Of a stretch of DNA of 64,000 nucleotides, positions 27,755-36,723 are shown in pieces. The notes beneath the pieces were generated by a model. That model saw nothing but the letters and a program-made list of their open reading frames with translations, ran no database searches and was not told the origin of the DNA. Position 1 is the stretch's first letter, and every line of letters begins with the position of its first letter. The DNA is from Paludibacteraceae bacterium (GTDB lineage: Bacteria > Bacteroidota > Bacteroidia > Bacteroidales > Paludibacteraceae), in NCBI GenBank assembly GCA_017559505.1, contig JAFYSF010000007.1:186001-250000 (forward strand). Direction: 5' to 3'. The position numbers and the translations under genes were made by a program.

Positions 27755-28396
27755 TTACTTTTTATAAAAATCACCATCAATCACATATAGCATACCGTCT
27801 CGTGCTTCAAGCACATTGGCAGGCTTCAAATCTTGCAAGCGCAACTCATCATTCTCGTACGAATTACCGCCCAACACCGCCTCATCCTTCACAGCATCAA
27901 ACTCCACCTTCATCATCTCTGCAATTTTCTCTGGCATAGCAAATCTTGCATTTTTCACATATCTTTGTTCAAAAACAATATTAAAATCGCCATCGCTCCG
28001 ACCAAAACCCACCACATGCATCGCTGTCGCAGGGAATAGTTCGTTATGCAACTCAATCGACTCCAACGCCTCGTCCAACGAATCATATCCATAAATATCT
28101 CGCGCCTTAATCACCGTTTGTGAATTTCGATAGAAAACAAATGTCTCCGACCCATTCGCAATCCGTTCACCATACAGTTGCTCAAGTTCCATCAGTAGAT
28201 CGTCCCACCATGCCCCTATCCCTCTTGCCCACGCTTCCACATCAGCTTCTTGTCTTTCTCGGTCGGCATCAACTGTGCCAACTTCATCGCATTGTACACC
28301 CCTTCCGCCTTTCGTATCTCCGCAATCATATCCTCTCGCGATGACGGCTCTTGCCCCTGCAAGTAGTTCATCCGTTTTTCCGTGTTCGTTTGCCAT
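27755..28396 (-). CDS. Polyvalent-type kinase-like protein, paralog 2
   Basis: A 213-residue paralog of 26,766-27,482. It keeps NGSETFVFYRNSQTVIKARD (nucleotide loop and lysine, about 77-96), MHVVGFGRSDGDFNIVFEQRYV (about 122), RLQDLKPANVLEA with the catalytic Asp and Asn (about 185) and a terminal YVIDGDFYKK with the metal-binding Asp. Its first 60 codons are poorly conserved and overlap a different-frame ORF at 28,216-28,449, so either two genes overlap or the 5' end is frameshifted. Confidence 0.68.
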   Translation of the reverse strand: MANEHGKTDELLAGARAVIARGYDCGDTKGGRGVQCDEVGTVDADRERQEADVEAWARGIGAWWDDLLMELEQLYGERIANGSETFVFYRNSQTVIKARDIYGYDSLDEALESIELHNELFPATAMHVVGFGRSDGDFNIVFEQRYVKNARFAMPEKIAEMMKVEFDAVKDEAVLGGNSYENDELRLQDLKPANVLEARDGMLYVIDGDFYKK

Positions 28397-28449
28397 AGTT
28401 TAGTATTCTTCATCGTAAAATTGTATTTCATAAAATAGGAAATAACCAT
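28216..28449 (-). CDS. Small ORF overlapping the 5' end of kinase-like paralog 2
   Basis: A 77-codon frame (a downstream ATG gives MKNTKLWQTNTEKRM...) with a natural-looking charged helical composition, including SSREDMIAEIRKAEGVYNAM. It shares 181 nt with the kinase-like gene in another frame. It may be a true upstream partner protein or the displaced N-terminus of the kinase. No known domain recognised. Confidence 0.4.
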   Translation of the reverse strand: MVISYFMKYNFTMKNTKLWQTNTEKRMNYLQGQEPSSREDMIAEIRKAEGVYNAMKLAQLMPTEKDKKLMWKRGQEG

Positions 28450-28453
28450 TTAA

Positions 28454-29770
28454 TTATCCCTCAAAAAGACCATAATCAAATCCATCATTGGCTTGTCCTC
28501 CTTGATTAATCATATCATGATCCAATGTTTGACGAAGACCTACAAAAATATCCTCAAATGGAAAAGTTTCAATATTATCATCTACAACACTTATAGATAA
28601 ACCATACGCAGTTGAAAGTATAGGAGATAATCCTTTCTCTTTTATTTTATCAATATCCACAACATTTTTCTGTTTCCAATCAGCAGTTGATATATGCTTA
28701 ACATCAGAAAAATGTTCATAATCCATTCTTAGCGTTTTAAAAGTACTACCACCCCCTGTATAAACAATAGGTCTTGACTCTAATGCATCAAATAATTTAA
28801 CCATTTGCAATCGAGATTGTATTCTAAACTCTTTTTGCAATCTACCTATCAAGTTTTCTAATAATTTAATTATTTCATTTTTAAAATCATTTTTTCTATC
28901 ATCCATGATCTGCGTAGACAAAGACAAATTGGAATCTAGTCTATTTTTATCTAGATTTTCTGTATCCACTAAAAAATTAAGACCTTTATTAATTGAATAA
29001 AAATCATAAACTTGTGGTTTATCATTTCTAATAGTAAAAAAAGATATATCTGTAGTACCACCTCCAATATCAATCATTAATGACATACCATTAGAAATTC
29101 TATTCGATGTTGTTAGTGGCATCAAACAAGCATAAGCTTCTGGAAAAACTAATATACCATATTCATATTTCTTACCTTCATCATATTCCAAAAAGTTAGT
29201 TATTCCTTTTAACTCAAACAAAGTCATTGATAAAAATTTATCCTTATCATTATTCAGTTTATTTTCAACTAAATCATAAGCACTCAATAAAATACGTGTT
29301 GCTAATTTCTTTTGATCATTTAAATGTTTACCATCTGTAGGTACACCCATTTGTATACTAAAATCATTACCATACTTTGACTTTAATAAAAACAAAACAT
29401 AAGCAATATACCATATAGAATAAAAAATACCATCTTGTTGAGATAATTGATTATTTTGAGTAAAAGCGGCTTGTTTAAAATATCTAATAATTTCAAGTTG
29501 GTTGTTATTTTCTTGTTTTTTATTTGTTTTTATTATTTTTGTCCAAGAATTATAAACTCGTGACAACTTTGATTTTTCTTTTGGCTTTAAAATATAACCA
29601 TAACTCAATGTTGAATCTTTATTTACACAAATAATACTTGGTAAAACATATTGTTCTACCCCTTTAGTATCTTTAAATTTTAAAAATTCATATTTTAATT
29701 CAATACCATCCGTTTGCTCTACACACACCTTTGTCTGATGTGTACCAAAATCTAATCCAACTGTAATCAT
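28454..29770 (-). CDS. Hsp70/actin-fold ATPase without substrate-binding domain
   Basis: A 438-residue protein. MITVGLDFGTHQTKV is the phosphate-1 loop (1-15), SLMIDIGGGTTDISFF the phosphate-2 loop (about 235), and IVYTGGGST the adenosine motif (about 346). It ends where an Hsp70 nucleotide-binding domain ends, plus about 55 residues rich in Asp/Gly. The ATG at 29,770 lies 4 nt past the helicase stop, so the pair is a tightly coupled two-gene unit; a TTG six codons upstream would overlap the helicase. Function likely linked to the helicase. I know no characterised system with exactly this pair. Confidence 0.82.
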   Translation of the reverse strand: MITVGLDFGTHQTKVCVEQTDGIELKYEFLKFKDTKGVEQYVLPSIICVNKDSTLSYGYILKPKEKSKLSRVYNSWTKIIKTNKKQENNNQLEIIRYFKQAAFTQNNQLSQQDGIFYSIWYIAYVLFLLKSKYGNDFSIQMGVPTDGKHLNDQKKLATRILLSAYDLVENKLNNDKDKFLSMTLFELKGITNFLEYDEGKKYEYGILVFPEAYACLMPLTTSNRISNGMSLMIDIGGGTTDISFFTIRNDKPQVYDFYSINKGLNFLVDTENLDKNRLDSNLSLSTQIMDDRKNDFKNEIIKLLENLIGRLQKEFRIQSRLQMVKLFDALESRPIVYTGGGSTFKTLRMDYEHFSDVKHISTADWKQKNVVDIDKIKEKGLSPILSTAYGLSISVVDDNIETFPFEDIFVGLRQTLDHDMINQGGQANDGFDYGLFEG

Positions 29771-29774
29771 AACA

Positions 29775-32700
29775 TTAAATATCTTCAATTAACACTAAAT
29801 TTATAGACAATAATTTATCTTCTATTTTTAGTTCTTTATCTTCATTTATAGCATATAAATATTCTTCCTTATCAAGTTCAAGTCTTTTTATTTGACTTTC
29901 AAATAATTGTATTGCTTTTTCAATTTTTTTCTTTTCTTCTTCTTTATAACAATAATCCAATTCTCTTTTCTTTTCTTGTAGATATTTTTCTTGGCTTTTT
30001 ATACGCGTATCATAATACTCTATTGTTTGTTGTGCATTTCGCATACGTTCACTTTCTATTTGCATTTCTTCTTCTTTTAACCTTTTTGAGATTTCAACAT
30101 TAATAAATTCAGCAAAATCATAACGCATATAATTTATAGAATCTACGCCTATATCATTAGATGTTAAACTTTTTTCTCTACCTTCAATTTGAGAACGACT
30201 AAAAAGTCTATCAATAATTTTTTGATTCTTTTCTATTTCATTTGATTGTAAATTAAATACAATTGGCAATAACATTGTCGTATATTTTTTTACACCATGA
30301 ACTTTCTTTTGTAAAGTCAACTCATAAAGACCCAAATAATATCTACTCCCAGATGTCAACTCTGAATCTGAAGATAAAGCATAAGAAAAAGTTGTTTTTG
30401 CAGAATCATCACTTTCTTTAAAATAATTCAAACAAGTCTGAATTAAAGGATGATAAATATTTAAATAGTGTAATGATGTATCATCATACGCCATTTCTTG
30501 GTTAAATGTTAACTTAAAAGATAATTTTTCACCTAATCTATTTTTAAATTGCTTAGTTAACATTCGTGATTCTTCATCAAAACCACAATATTGAGTCAAA
30601 AAATTATTCAATACAGTTCTATCTGAAGGAGGTATACAAAATTCAAAAATCCCTCTACTTTTTTCAATTAATTTGCATGTTGTTAATTTTTTATCTATCA
30701 AAGATTCCAAATAATTACGTAACTCTTGTTCTGTTACATAAGCATTATTATATAATATTTTATTAATTTCGTCTCTAAAATAAGAATCATTGGTCAACGT
30801 ATTATCTAATCCTTGTTGTATACGCTCTAAATTTAACCTTTCATTTTCTATTGCTCGTTCTACTTCTTGAATTTTTCGTTCTTTTTCTTCTGGAGTCAAC
30901 GATTTAGTAAAGAACTCTTTTTCCATTTGATTATACAAGTCTTGTATTGTACAATCACGTCTACCTTCAATTTCTACTTTTGCATCTAAAATAGCCTCCA
31001 TATCACCTATTGTACCTCGGAATATACCTATCCTATTCAAAAGTCTAACATAAATTTCTTCTTGTATTGAATCAGCCACAACAATGTTATAAATATTGAC
31101 AACGGGAGATGTTTGACCAAAACGATCAATACGTCCAATACGTTGTTCAACAACCATCGGATTCCATGGTAAATCATAATTCACCATAGAACTACAAAAT
31201 TGCATATCTAAACCTTCACTACCAACTTCAGAAGATAACAAAATATGAATATTATCATCATGTTTAAATCTATTCAAAACATCTGCCCTATCTTTTACTT
31301 GACCATGAATAATTTCAGCATTATAACCTGCTTTTTTTAATCGAATTGATAAATATTTCAGTGTTTTTCTAAATAGAGCAAATACAACTAATTTCTTTTT
31401 ATCATTTTTAAAAACTTCATTGATAATTTCTAATAATTTTTCAAACTTAGCATCTTTTTCTGACTCAAAGACATCAATTCCTTTGTCTAGTTTAAATTCT
31501 TCACTCATATAAGCCCAAACACTACTTGCTACCTGTCTCTTCTTTTGAACTAGACCTAATGCTCCTCCTTGAGTTAATTTTTCTTCACCCCATTCCGTTT
31601 CATATGAATTATCATCTTCATATTGTTCTATGACATAATTAAAATTATCACGTTCCTCTTCATACAAATCAACTTGACAAAGATGCGGACTACGAACCGC
31701 TTGCGACATATCAGTTGTCACTTCTCTCTTTCTTGTTCTAGAGAAAACGGTATTCATAACACTCATAGTAGAAAACAAATACTGCAATCTTGCTCTAACT
31801 GCAAAATTATCTTCTCCATTCAATAGTTCTAATATTTCCTTAAAAATAGGATCATCCTTATACAATTCACCAATAAATATTTGTTTTTCAAAAACGACCT
31901 TTTCATCAATAGAGAATGAAGTTAAAATTTCTGAAGACAACAACTCATCTTTTATATTTTTTAATCCAATATTATTATTTAGATAAGAAATTGCCCTAAC
32001 AAAAGGACGATTTTCTTCCATTCTGTTCTTGAAAATTTGATAATTAAAATATCTTGTATTATCTAATAAATGTAGCAAATTATACAAATTTTCCTCACTA
32101 ATCATAATCGGTGTAGCTGTCAAAAACAATACAGATTCAGCCAGACTCATTATAACTTCAGCGCCTTTATATGTTTGAGTGGAACTATTTCTCATTTTAT
32201 GAGCCTCATCACATAAAACCAAACCAAAAGATTGAGGTTGTTCTTCTAAAAAATCAATAAAGTTTTGTCTTTTTAAGCCTTCTTTATCCTTTAACTTTCT
32301 AATTTTTTCATAATTTATAATACATCTAATTGGACCATTATTTTCTGAAAATTCAGAAATTAAATCATTTGTCTTTTCTATTACTTTAAAAGACAATCCA
32401 AATTTCTCATACAACTCAGCTTTCCATTTTTCTTGTAAAGATTTAGGACAAATAATTAAAACATTATTTAATTCATTTCTTGCTTTTAATTCAAGCATTA
32501 TATGACCTGCTTCTATTGTTTTACCTAAACCCACTTCATCTGCTACTAACAATCGTCTATTAGGCGAATTTAAAAATTTCAAAAGTGGCTTAAACTGATA
32601 TGCTCTAAATAGTGTTTTTGATGCTTTTAAAGACGATATCGTTGAATTATTTGAATGTAATATTTTAAAAGTTGTATTCTTTTTTGCATAATCTGCATAA

Positions 32701-32909
32701 CTATCAAAAATAGCATTACTACAACGTTCAAAAGGATCTGAAATATTAAAATCTTTACGCAAGTTGACTTCGAATTCATTAGATGTTATCCCATCTTCAA
32801 AAATTACACTATACAACTGACCTCTACCTCTTGCAGGAGGCATTACACCAACAATTGTACCCTTTTTATCTGTAGTTACTTTTATAACCTTTGTTCCAAC
32901 TTCAAACAT
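29775..32909 (-). CDS. SNF2/RapA-like superfamily 2 helicase
   Basis: A 1,044-residue DNA-dependent ATPase. Residues 5-45 look like a small beta-barrel (VGTKVIKVTTDKKGTIVGVM). Helicase motifs: LLVADEVGLGKTIEAGH (120-136), LVLCDEAHKMRN (about 230), LTATPI (about 262), LLSSEVGSEGLDM (about 560) and QRIGRIDRFGQ (about 592). Coiled-coil segments follow at about 645-690 and 960-1,015. The layout is like RapA and the SNF2 proteins of restriction/defence islands. No nuclease or methylase is visible in it. First gene of the pair with the Hsp70-like ATPase. Confidence 0.87.
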   Translation of the reverse strand: MFEVGTKVIKVTTDKKGTIVGVMPPARGRGQLYSVIFEDGITSNEFEVNLRKDFNISDPFERCSNAIFDSYADYAKKNTTFKILHSNNSTISSLKASKTLFRAYQFKPLLKFLNSPNRRLLVADEVGLGKTIEAGHIMLELKARNELNNVLIICPKSLQEKWKAELYEKFGLSFKVIEKTNDLISEFSENNGPIRCIINYEKIRKLKDKEGLKRQNFIDFLEEQPQSFGLVLCDEAHKMRNSSTQTYKGAEVIMSLAESVLFLTATPIMISEENLYNLLHLLDNTRYFNYQIFKNRMEENRPFVRAISYLNNNIGLKNIKDELLSSEILTSFSIDEKVVFEKQIFIGELYKDDPIFKEILELLNGEDNFAVRARLQYLFSTMSVMNTVFSRTRKREVTTDMSQAVRSPHLCQVDLYEEERDNFNYVIEQYEDDNSYETEWGEEKLTQGGALGLVQKKRQVASSVWAYMSEEFKLDKGIDVFESEKDAKFEKLLEIINEVFKNDKKKLVVFALFRKTLKYLSIRLKKAGYNAEIIHGQVKDRADVLNRFKHDDNIHILLSSEVGSEGLDMQFCSSMVNYDLPWNPMVVEQRIGRIDRFGQTSPVVNIYNIVVADSIQEEIYVRLLNRIGIFRGTIGDMEAILDAKVEIEGRRDCTIQDLYNQMEKEFFTKSLTPEEKERKIQEVERAIENERLNLERIQQGLDNTLTNDSYFRDEINKILYNNAYVTEQELRNYLESLIDKKLTTCKLIEKSRGIFEFCIPPSDRTVLNNFLTQYCGFDEESRMLTKQFKNRLGEKLSFKLTFNQEMAYDDTSLHYLNIYHPLIQTCLNYFKESDDSAKTTFSYALSSDSELTSGSRYYLGLYELTLQKKVHGVKKYTTMLLPIVFNLQSNEIEKNQKIIDRLFSRSQIEGREKSLTSNDIGVDSINYMRYDFAEFINVEISKRLKEEEMQIESERMRNAQQTIEYYDTRIKSQEKYLQEKKRELDYCYKEEEKKKIEKAIQLFESQIKRLELDKEEYLYAINEDKELKIEDKLLSINLVLIEDI

Positions 32910-33609
32910 AAAAGAAAAATTTAAAAGTTAAACAATAAATATATCGGCCTAAATGATATAACACATTTTCCAAATAACTCCGAAAATTTAAAATACATCA
33001 GTAAGACTCTGCAAATTTAATCAATTCCAAGGATATTTGCAAATTTCCACAAAAGTAAAATAAAATATCAAAATCATGCTGCAAAGTTACAACTTCAATT
33101 TGACAACCTCTGTCAAACATATTTTTATTTGTAAAAAAGGTACTTTAATTAACAACCTTAACATGATAGCAAAACATGTAGCCGAAAATCAAAGTACCAA
33201 AAAAAACGAGTCTCCTAAATAAGCTTTTCTAACAAACTTGGCTCAAAGGTCTGCATTATTTGAAGACTCTACAACAAATCATCAAGGAGAGATGCCTATC
33301 TCTCACACTCGCAAGTGCAGCTGCCGATGGCTTTTAGATGAAGGTTCTAATACTGCTCAAAAGCAGCAGCAACATCCAAAAGCCGTTGCAAAGTTGCAAC
33401 AAAAAATACTCTTAATAATTTGTCGTTAGTAAAAACGTCTATCATCAATTCGTTAAACACTTAACAATGTACACGATACGACAATGTCTTTCTTCCAGGA
33501 CTCGATAGCTAGTGTCCTTTTCGAGTGCAAAGTTACCACAAATCCTCAAATCCTCCAAATCTCTACAAGGCTTGCAGAAATTTGCTCAATATAAAAAATA
33601 GTTGTAACT
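32910..33609. other. Gene-free spacer between helicase and LRR genes
   Basis: No convincing gene on either strand. It holds the candidate helicase promoter/operator (33,082-33,117), a GTTGCAA-AG-TTGCAAC inverted repeat near 33,385 that resembles the repeats at 36,824 and 36,940, and the LRR promoter at the right end. The A/T-rich part at 32,930-33,200 shows nothing else. Confidence 0.6.
33082..33117 (-). promoter_or_regulatory. Candidate helicase-pair promoter with palindromic operator
   Basis: On the minus strand TAACTTTG (33,082-33,089) is a -7 match. No TTTG lies 19-21 nt upstream; instead the inverted repeat TTTGACA-N5-TGTCAAA (33,099-33,117) covers that position, as expected for a regulator-dependent promoter. 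The leader to the helicase ATG would be about 165 nt. Confidence 0.4.
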
Positions 33610-33612
33610 TTG
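33581..33612 (+). promoter_or_regulatory. Promoter of the LRR protein gene
   Basis: TTTG (33,581-33,584), a 20-nt spacer and TAACTTTG (33,605-33,612), a consensus promoter. The ATG at 33,637 is about 18-20 nt past the expected transcription start. Confidence 0.85.
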
Positions 33613-33636
33613 TTTTATAAACAAATATACTCAACT

Positions 33637-34959
33637 ATGAAAGATAACATAAAAATTTGTGCTTGTGGCACATGTGGAGATAACGCTCAATATAATTTGT
33701 TCGAAGATGGAACTCTTATTATATTAGGTAATTCTGATATGTTTGATTATGATTATATAAACCAATCTCCTTTTTCTAATACAAACAAAATCAAAAAAGT
33801 TATTATAGAAAATGGAATAAAATCAATAGGCGATTCTGCATTTGAACATTGTAGTCTAACTCAAATTGAAATAGCTCCTTCTGTTACAAAAATTGGAGAG
33901 TATGCTTTTTGTAGATGTGAATTTCTAACTTCAATCACTATTCCTAATGGAGTTAAAGAAATCGCTCCGTGGGCTTTTTATGACTGCAAATCATTAAAAT
34001 CAATTAAGCTTTCTGATAGTATAACAGTCGTTAATGAATATACATTCCGTAAATGTAAATATTTGAACACAATATTTGTATCTAAAAGCATAAATGAAAT
34101 TGAAAATAATTATGTTTTTAGCGAATGTGAATCTCTCAGAGCAATAGAAGTTGATGAAAATAATAAATTTTACAAATCAATTGATGGCGTGCTATACGAT
34201 AAAAATTTAACCACTCTCATCTATTGTCCTTCTGCTAAAACATCAATCCAAATACCTGATAGTATAACACAAATTGCAGATAGAGCATTTTGTGGATGTG
34301 AACATATAAAATCAATCACAATTCCTAATAACATAACTAAGATTGGTTCAGAAGCATTCAGAGGATGTAAATCTTTAATATCTATTAATATACCAGATGG
34401 TGTACAAGAAATAGAAGAATATACATTTGAGGGATGCGAATCATTAACATCCATTATCATACCTAATAGTGTAATCGAAACACAAAAACTCGCATTTTTT
34501 AATTGTAAATCACTATCATTAATTACATTACCTCTTAATTTAAAAATAATTGAACATGGCTCTTTTTGTAACTGTGAATCTTTAAAATCAGTAAAACTGC
34601 CAGATAACCTAAATTCTATTGAACAATATGCTTTTTGTGATTGTACAAATCTATCTTCAATTAAAATACCCAATAATGTAACTAAAATAGAATTTGGAGC
34701 ATTTATAAATTGTAAGAAACTAAAATCTATTATTATATCAAATAATATAAAAACAATTTCACATTTGGCATTTTATAATTGTCAATCATTAACAACAATA
34801 ACAATACCTAATAGTGTAATTGAAATTGGAGATCGTATTTTTGACGATTGTACTTCATTAACTTCTATTTTCGTAACACATGAAACTATGAAAAAATTTG
34901 AAGAAACTCTCAATAAATATAACCATGCATTAAAAGTTATAAAATCAACTTCAAAATGA
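33637..34959 (+). CDS. BspA-like leucine-rich repeat protein lacking a signal peptide
   Basis: A 440-residue protein starting MKDNIKICACGTCGDNAQYNLF. From about residue 55 it is a run of roughly 15 BspA/TpLRR-type repeats of about 23 residues with the pattern I-T-I-P-N-x-V-x-x-I-x-x-x-A-F-x-x-C-x-S-L, each carrying a Cys near the end. An irregular insert occurs at about 180-205. BspA family members are usually secreted adhesins, but this one has no signal peptide, lipobox, TM segment or sorting tail. It is therefore likely cytoplasmic, or it leaves the cell by another route. It has its own strong promoter and converges on the third kinase-like gene. Confidence 0.88.
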   Translation: MKDNIKICACGTCGDNAQYNLFEDGTLIILGNSDMFDYDYINQSPFSNTNKIKKVIIENGIKSIGDSAFEHCSLTQIEIAPSVTKIGEYAFCRCEFLTSITIPNGVKEIAPWAFYDCKSLKSIKLSDSITVVNEYTFRKCKYLNTIFVSKSINEIENNYVFSECESLRAIEVDENNKFYKSIDGVLYDKNLTTLIYCPSAKTSIQIPDSITQIADRAFCGCEHIKSITIPNNITKIGSEAFRGCKSLISINIPDGVQEIEEYTFEGCESLTSIIIPNSVIETQKLAFFNCKSLSLITLPLNLKIIEHGSFCNCESLKSVKLPDNLNSIEQYAFCDCTNLSSIKIPNNVTKIEFGAFINCKKLKSIIISNNIKTISHLAFYNCQSLTTITIPNSVIEIGDRIFDDCTSLTSIFVTHETMKKFEETLNKYNHALKVIKSTSK

Positions 34960-34970
34960 TTTCTTTATTT

Positions 34971-35630
34971 TTATCCAATAAACTCCAAAATCTCTTTTAG
35001 TGTTTTTTTAAAACGAATAATTGGATCTATAAAATACAACTTTCCATCAGCACCTATCAAAGTATTATCTCCCTCTACATCGGTTACCGACACATACTCA
35101 TTTCCAAACGAATAGTCATCCTCTGGTACCAATCCACGTTGAGCCAACGCAGTGACAACTTGTTCGCGAGTAGGTTGTACGACCGACTCAATATACTCCT
35201 GCGAAAGTACGATACGCACATCCCCCATCTCCTCACTAATACCTTCAAAGGTATATTTTACTTCTGGAAATAAATAATTATGCACAAGATGTTCATATAT
35301 AGCATCTTCGGGCATCACACCTCGTTTAATAGCCAATTTGGCATAAGGGTCCTTAATTTTATATACCCTATTATTTTCGGGATTGAGATAAACAACACTT
35401 TCACCCGAACGATAACCATGCTTCATGCCTATCTGTCGAATATCTTTAAGCGGAAGAAACAATCCGTTTTTCTTGGCTATATTCACCAACCTTTCGGATT
35501 CCGTTTCGCGTCTAATCTTCTCGCTGTACTCTGAATATTCATCTTGTGCAATTCCATACCCAATCTCAAACATTCGTATATCGCTTCTATCTCTATTTCT
35601 CTCCATACTTCTGGTTGTGTCATTAGCCAT
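34971..35630 (-). CDS. Polyvalent-type kinase-like protein, paralog 3
   Basis: A 219-residue, more divergent paralog. RSGESVVYLNPENNRVYKIKD is the nucleotide loop plus lysine (about 73-93) and VRIVLSQEYI the hinge (about 139). VSVTDVEGDNTLIG stands where the others have DLHNENVL (Asp kept, one extra residue before Asn), and LYFIDPIIRFKKT has the metal-binding Asp. The altered catalytic loop may mean an inactive or regulatory member. Its 5' end is overlapped by the 71-codon ORF 35,483-35,698 in another frame; an internal ATG at 35,573 would shorten the overlap. Confidence 0.66.
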   Translation of the reverse strand: MANDTTRSMERNRDRSDIRMFEIGYGIAQDEYSEYSEKIRRETESERLVNIAKKNGLFLPLKDIRQIGMKHGYRSGESVVYLNPENNRVYKIKDPYAKLAIKRGVMPEDAIYEHLVHNYLFPEVKYTFEGISEEMGDVRIVLSQEYIESVVQPTREQVVTALAQRGLVPEDDYSFGNEYVSVTDVEGDNTLIGADGKLYFIDPIIRFKKTLKEILEFIG

Positions 35631-35698
35631 TCTTGCGCTGTCTGTGTGCCATCACACATCATTATTTCGCTTAATGGCTTTTGGTTTTTGTTAATCAT
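35483..35698 (-). CDS. Small ORF overlapping the 5' end of kinase-like paralog 3
   Basis: A 71-codon frame containing TAQEWLMTQPEVWREIEIEAIYECL split around Thr-Gln; amphipathic and protein-like. It resembles the N-terminal helices of paralog 1 (PQERRGIEIGGRALEIG), which suggests either a separate conserved partner or a frameshift that displaced the kinase N-terminus. The overlap with the kinase frame is 148 nt. Confidence 0.45.
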   Translation of the reverse strand: MINKNQKPLSEIMMCDGTQTAQEWLMTQPEVWREIEIEAIYECLRLGMELHKMNIQSTARRLDAKRNPKGW

Positions 35699-35718
35699 TA
35701 TTATCTATTTTATAAATT

Positions 35719-36288
35719 TTATTCAAAACTAACAAGCGTACGGTCTAACGTAATACGTTTGGATTCGCATCGACCGCCTGTTATGTAATAGTTCTTGACT
35801 ATATCGTCATTGAGGCACGAAACAAAAGCACCACGAATGCGTGAGCATTTTTCGTTGACTGAATTGCACATAGGATTTACCAACATATCTATGCTTTGCT
35901 CAATGCGCTCTGAATCATCAAAATGAGTTATATGATTATATATCCCCAACAACTCATCGCGATAATCGACAAGATATTTGAACATAATACCCTCTTCATG
36001 CTTCAGATACAACAAATAGAGTGCTTTATACAGTGGTGGCATCTTAATTTCAAGGTCATAGTCAGGCAAAAGTATGCGATAATCGCTTGTGATGCATAAT
36101 CTACTCAATTGAGGCTTATAATCAAACAACGCCTTTATAACCTCATCCTCAACTCCACAAGTGCGCAACTTTTCTATCCTAATCAAAATTTCCTCTTTCA
36201 ACACATCAATTTCATCATTATAATACTCCTCTGATTGCTGACAAATAGATTTTACATCTCTAAATTTACCTGATTCAATTTTTTTCAT
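35719..36288 (-). CDS. Conserved-looking hypothetical protein of the accessory island
   Basis: A 189-residue soluble protein. The central block LCITSDYRILLPDYDLEIKMP and the following LYKALYLLYLKHEEGIMFK, plus NSVNEKCSRIRGAF near the C-terminus, have a conserved-protein look, but I recognise no named domain. No membrane or signal segments. It is the first gene of the minus-strand run leading to kinase-like paralog 3; its stop is 20 nt from the small overlapping ORF. It might be a sensor or regulator for the island. Confidence 0.6.
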   Translation of the reverse strand: MKKIESGKFRDVKSICQQSEEYYNDEIDVLKEEILIRIEKLRTCGVEDEVIKALFDYKPQLSRLCITSDYRILLPDYDLEIKMPPLYKALYLLYLKHEEGIMFKYLVDYRDELLGIYNHITHFDDSERIEQSIDMLVNPMCNSVNEKCSRIRGAFVSCLNDDIVKNYYITGGRCESKRITLDRTLVSFE

Positions 36289-36587
36289 AATAATTTAGAT
36301 GTTATGTTTAAATTACTAAAAACAATATCACCTAAATTATATAACACATTTTTTTAATGACTGTCAAAAATTAAAATTCTCGATGAAATCGCCTATTTTT
36401 GAAGATCTAAAGACCTATTTACATCATTTTTTTTCATATCTTGTAACATAAATAATTATAATTTTGCCGATATTATAACACTATTTTCTCAAAAAAACAA
36501 AAAAAACACAGAATTACACAAAAAATCTCAATCCTCCAAATACATAAAAGGCTTGTGAAAATTTATAGCCACAATTAAAAATGTAAA

Positions 36588-36708
36588 TTGCGAACTCTTC
36601 GAACTCTTCGAAATTGTACACTTACAAATTACCCTTAAACGAATGATACTTAGATTTTAAAGAATAAATATTCTAATTTGAACTTCGCAAACTTCGAAGA
36701 GTTCGCAA
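36588..36708. repeat. 16-bp inverted repeat with internal CGAACTCTT tandem
   Basis: TTGCGAACTCTTCGAA at 36,588-36,603 is exactly inverted at 36,693-36,708. The left arm runs into a second CGAACTCTT unit (to 36,612). The 89-bp centre is A/T-rich. Confidence 0.75.
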
Positions 36709-36723
36709 ATACCTATTTTTTCA

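Noticed and set aside
33238-33429. 63-codon plus-strand ORF in the helicase-LRR spacer
   Set aside because: Starts with TTG, Gln/Lys low complexity, no neighbours in operon and lies upstream of the LRR promoter.
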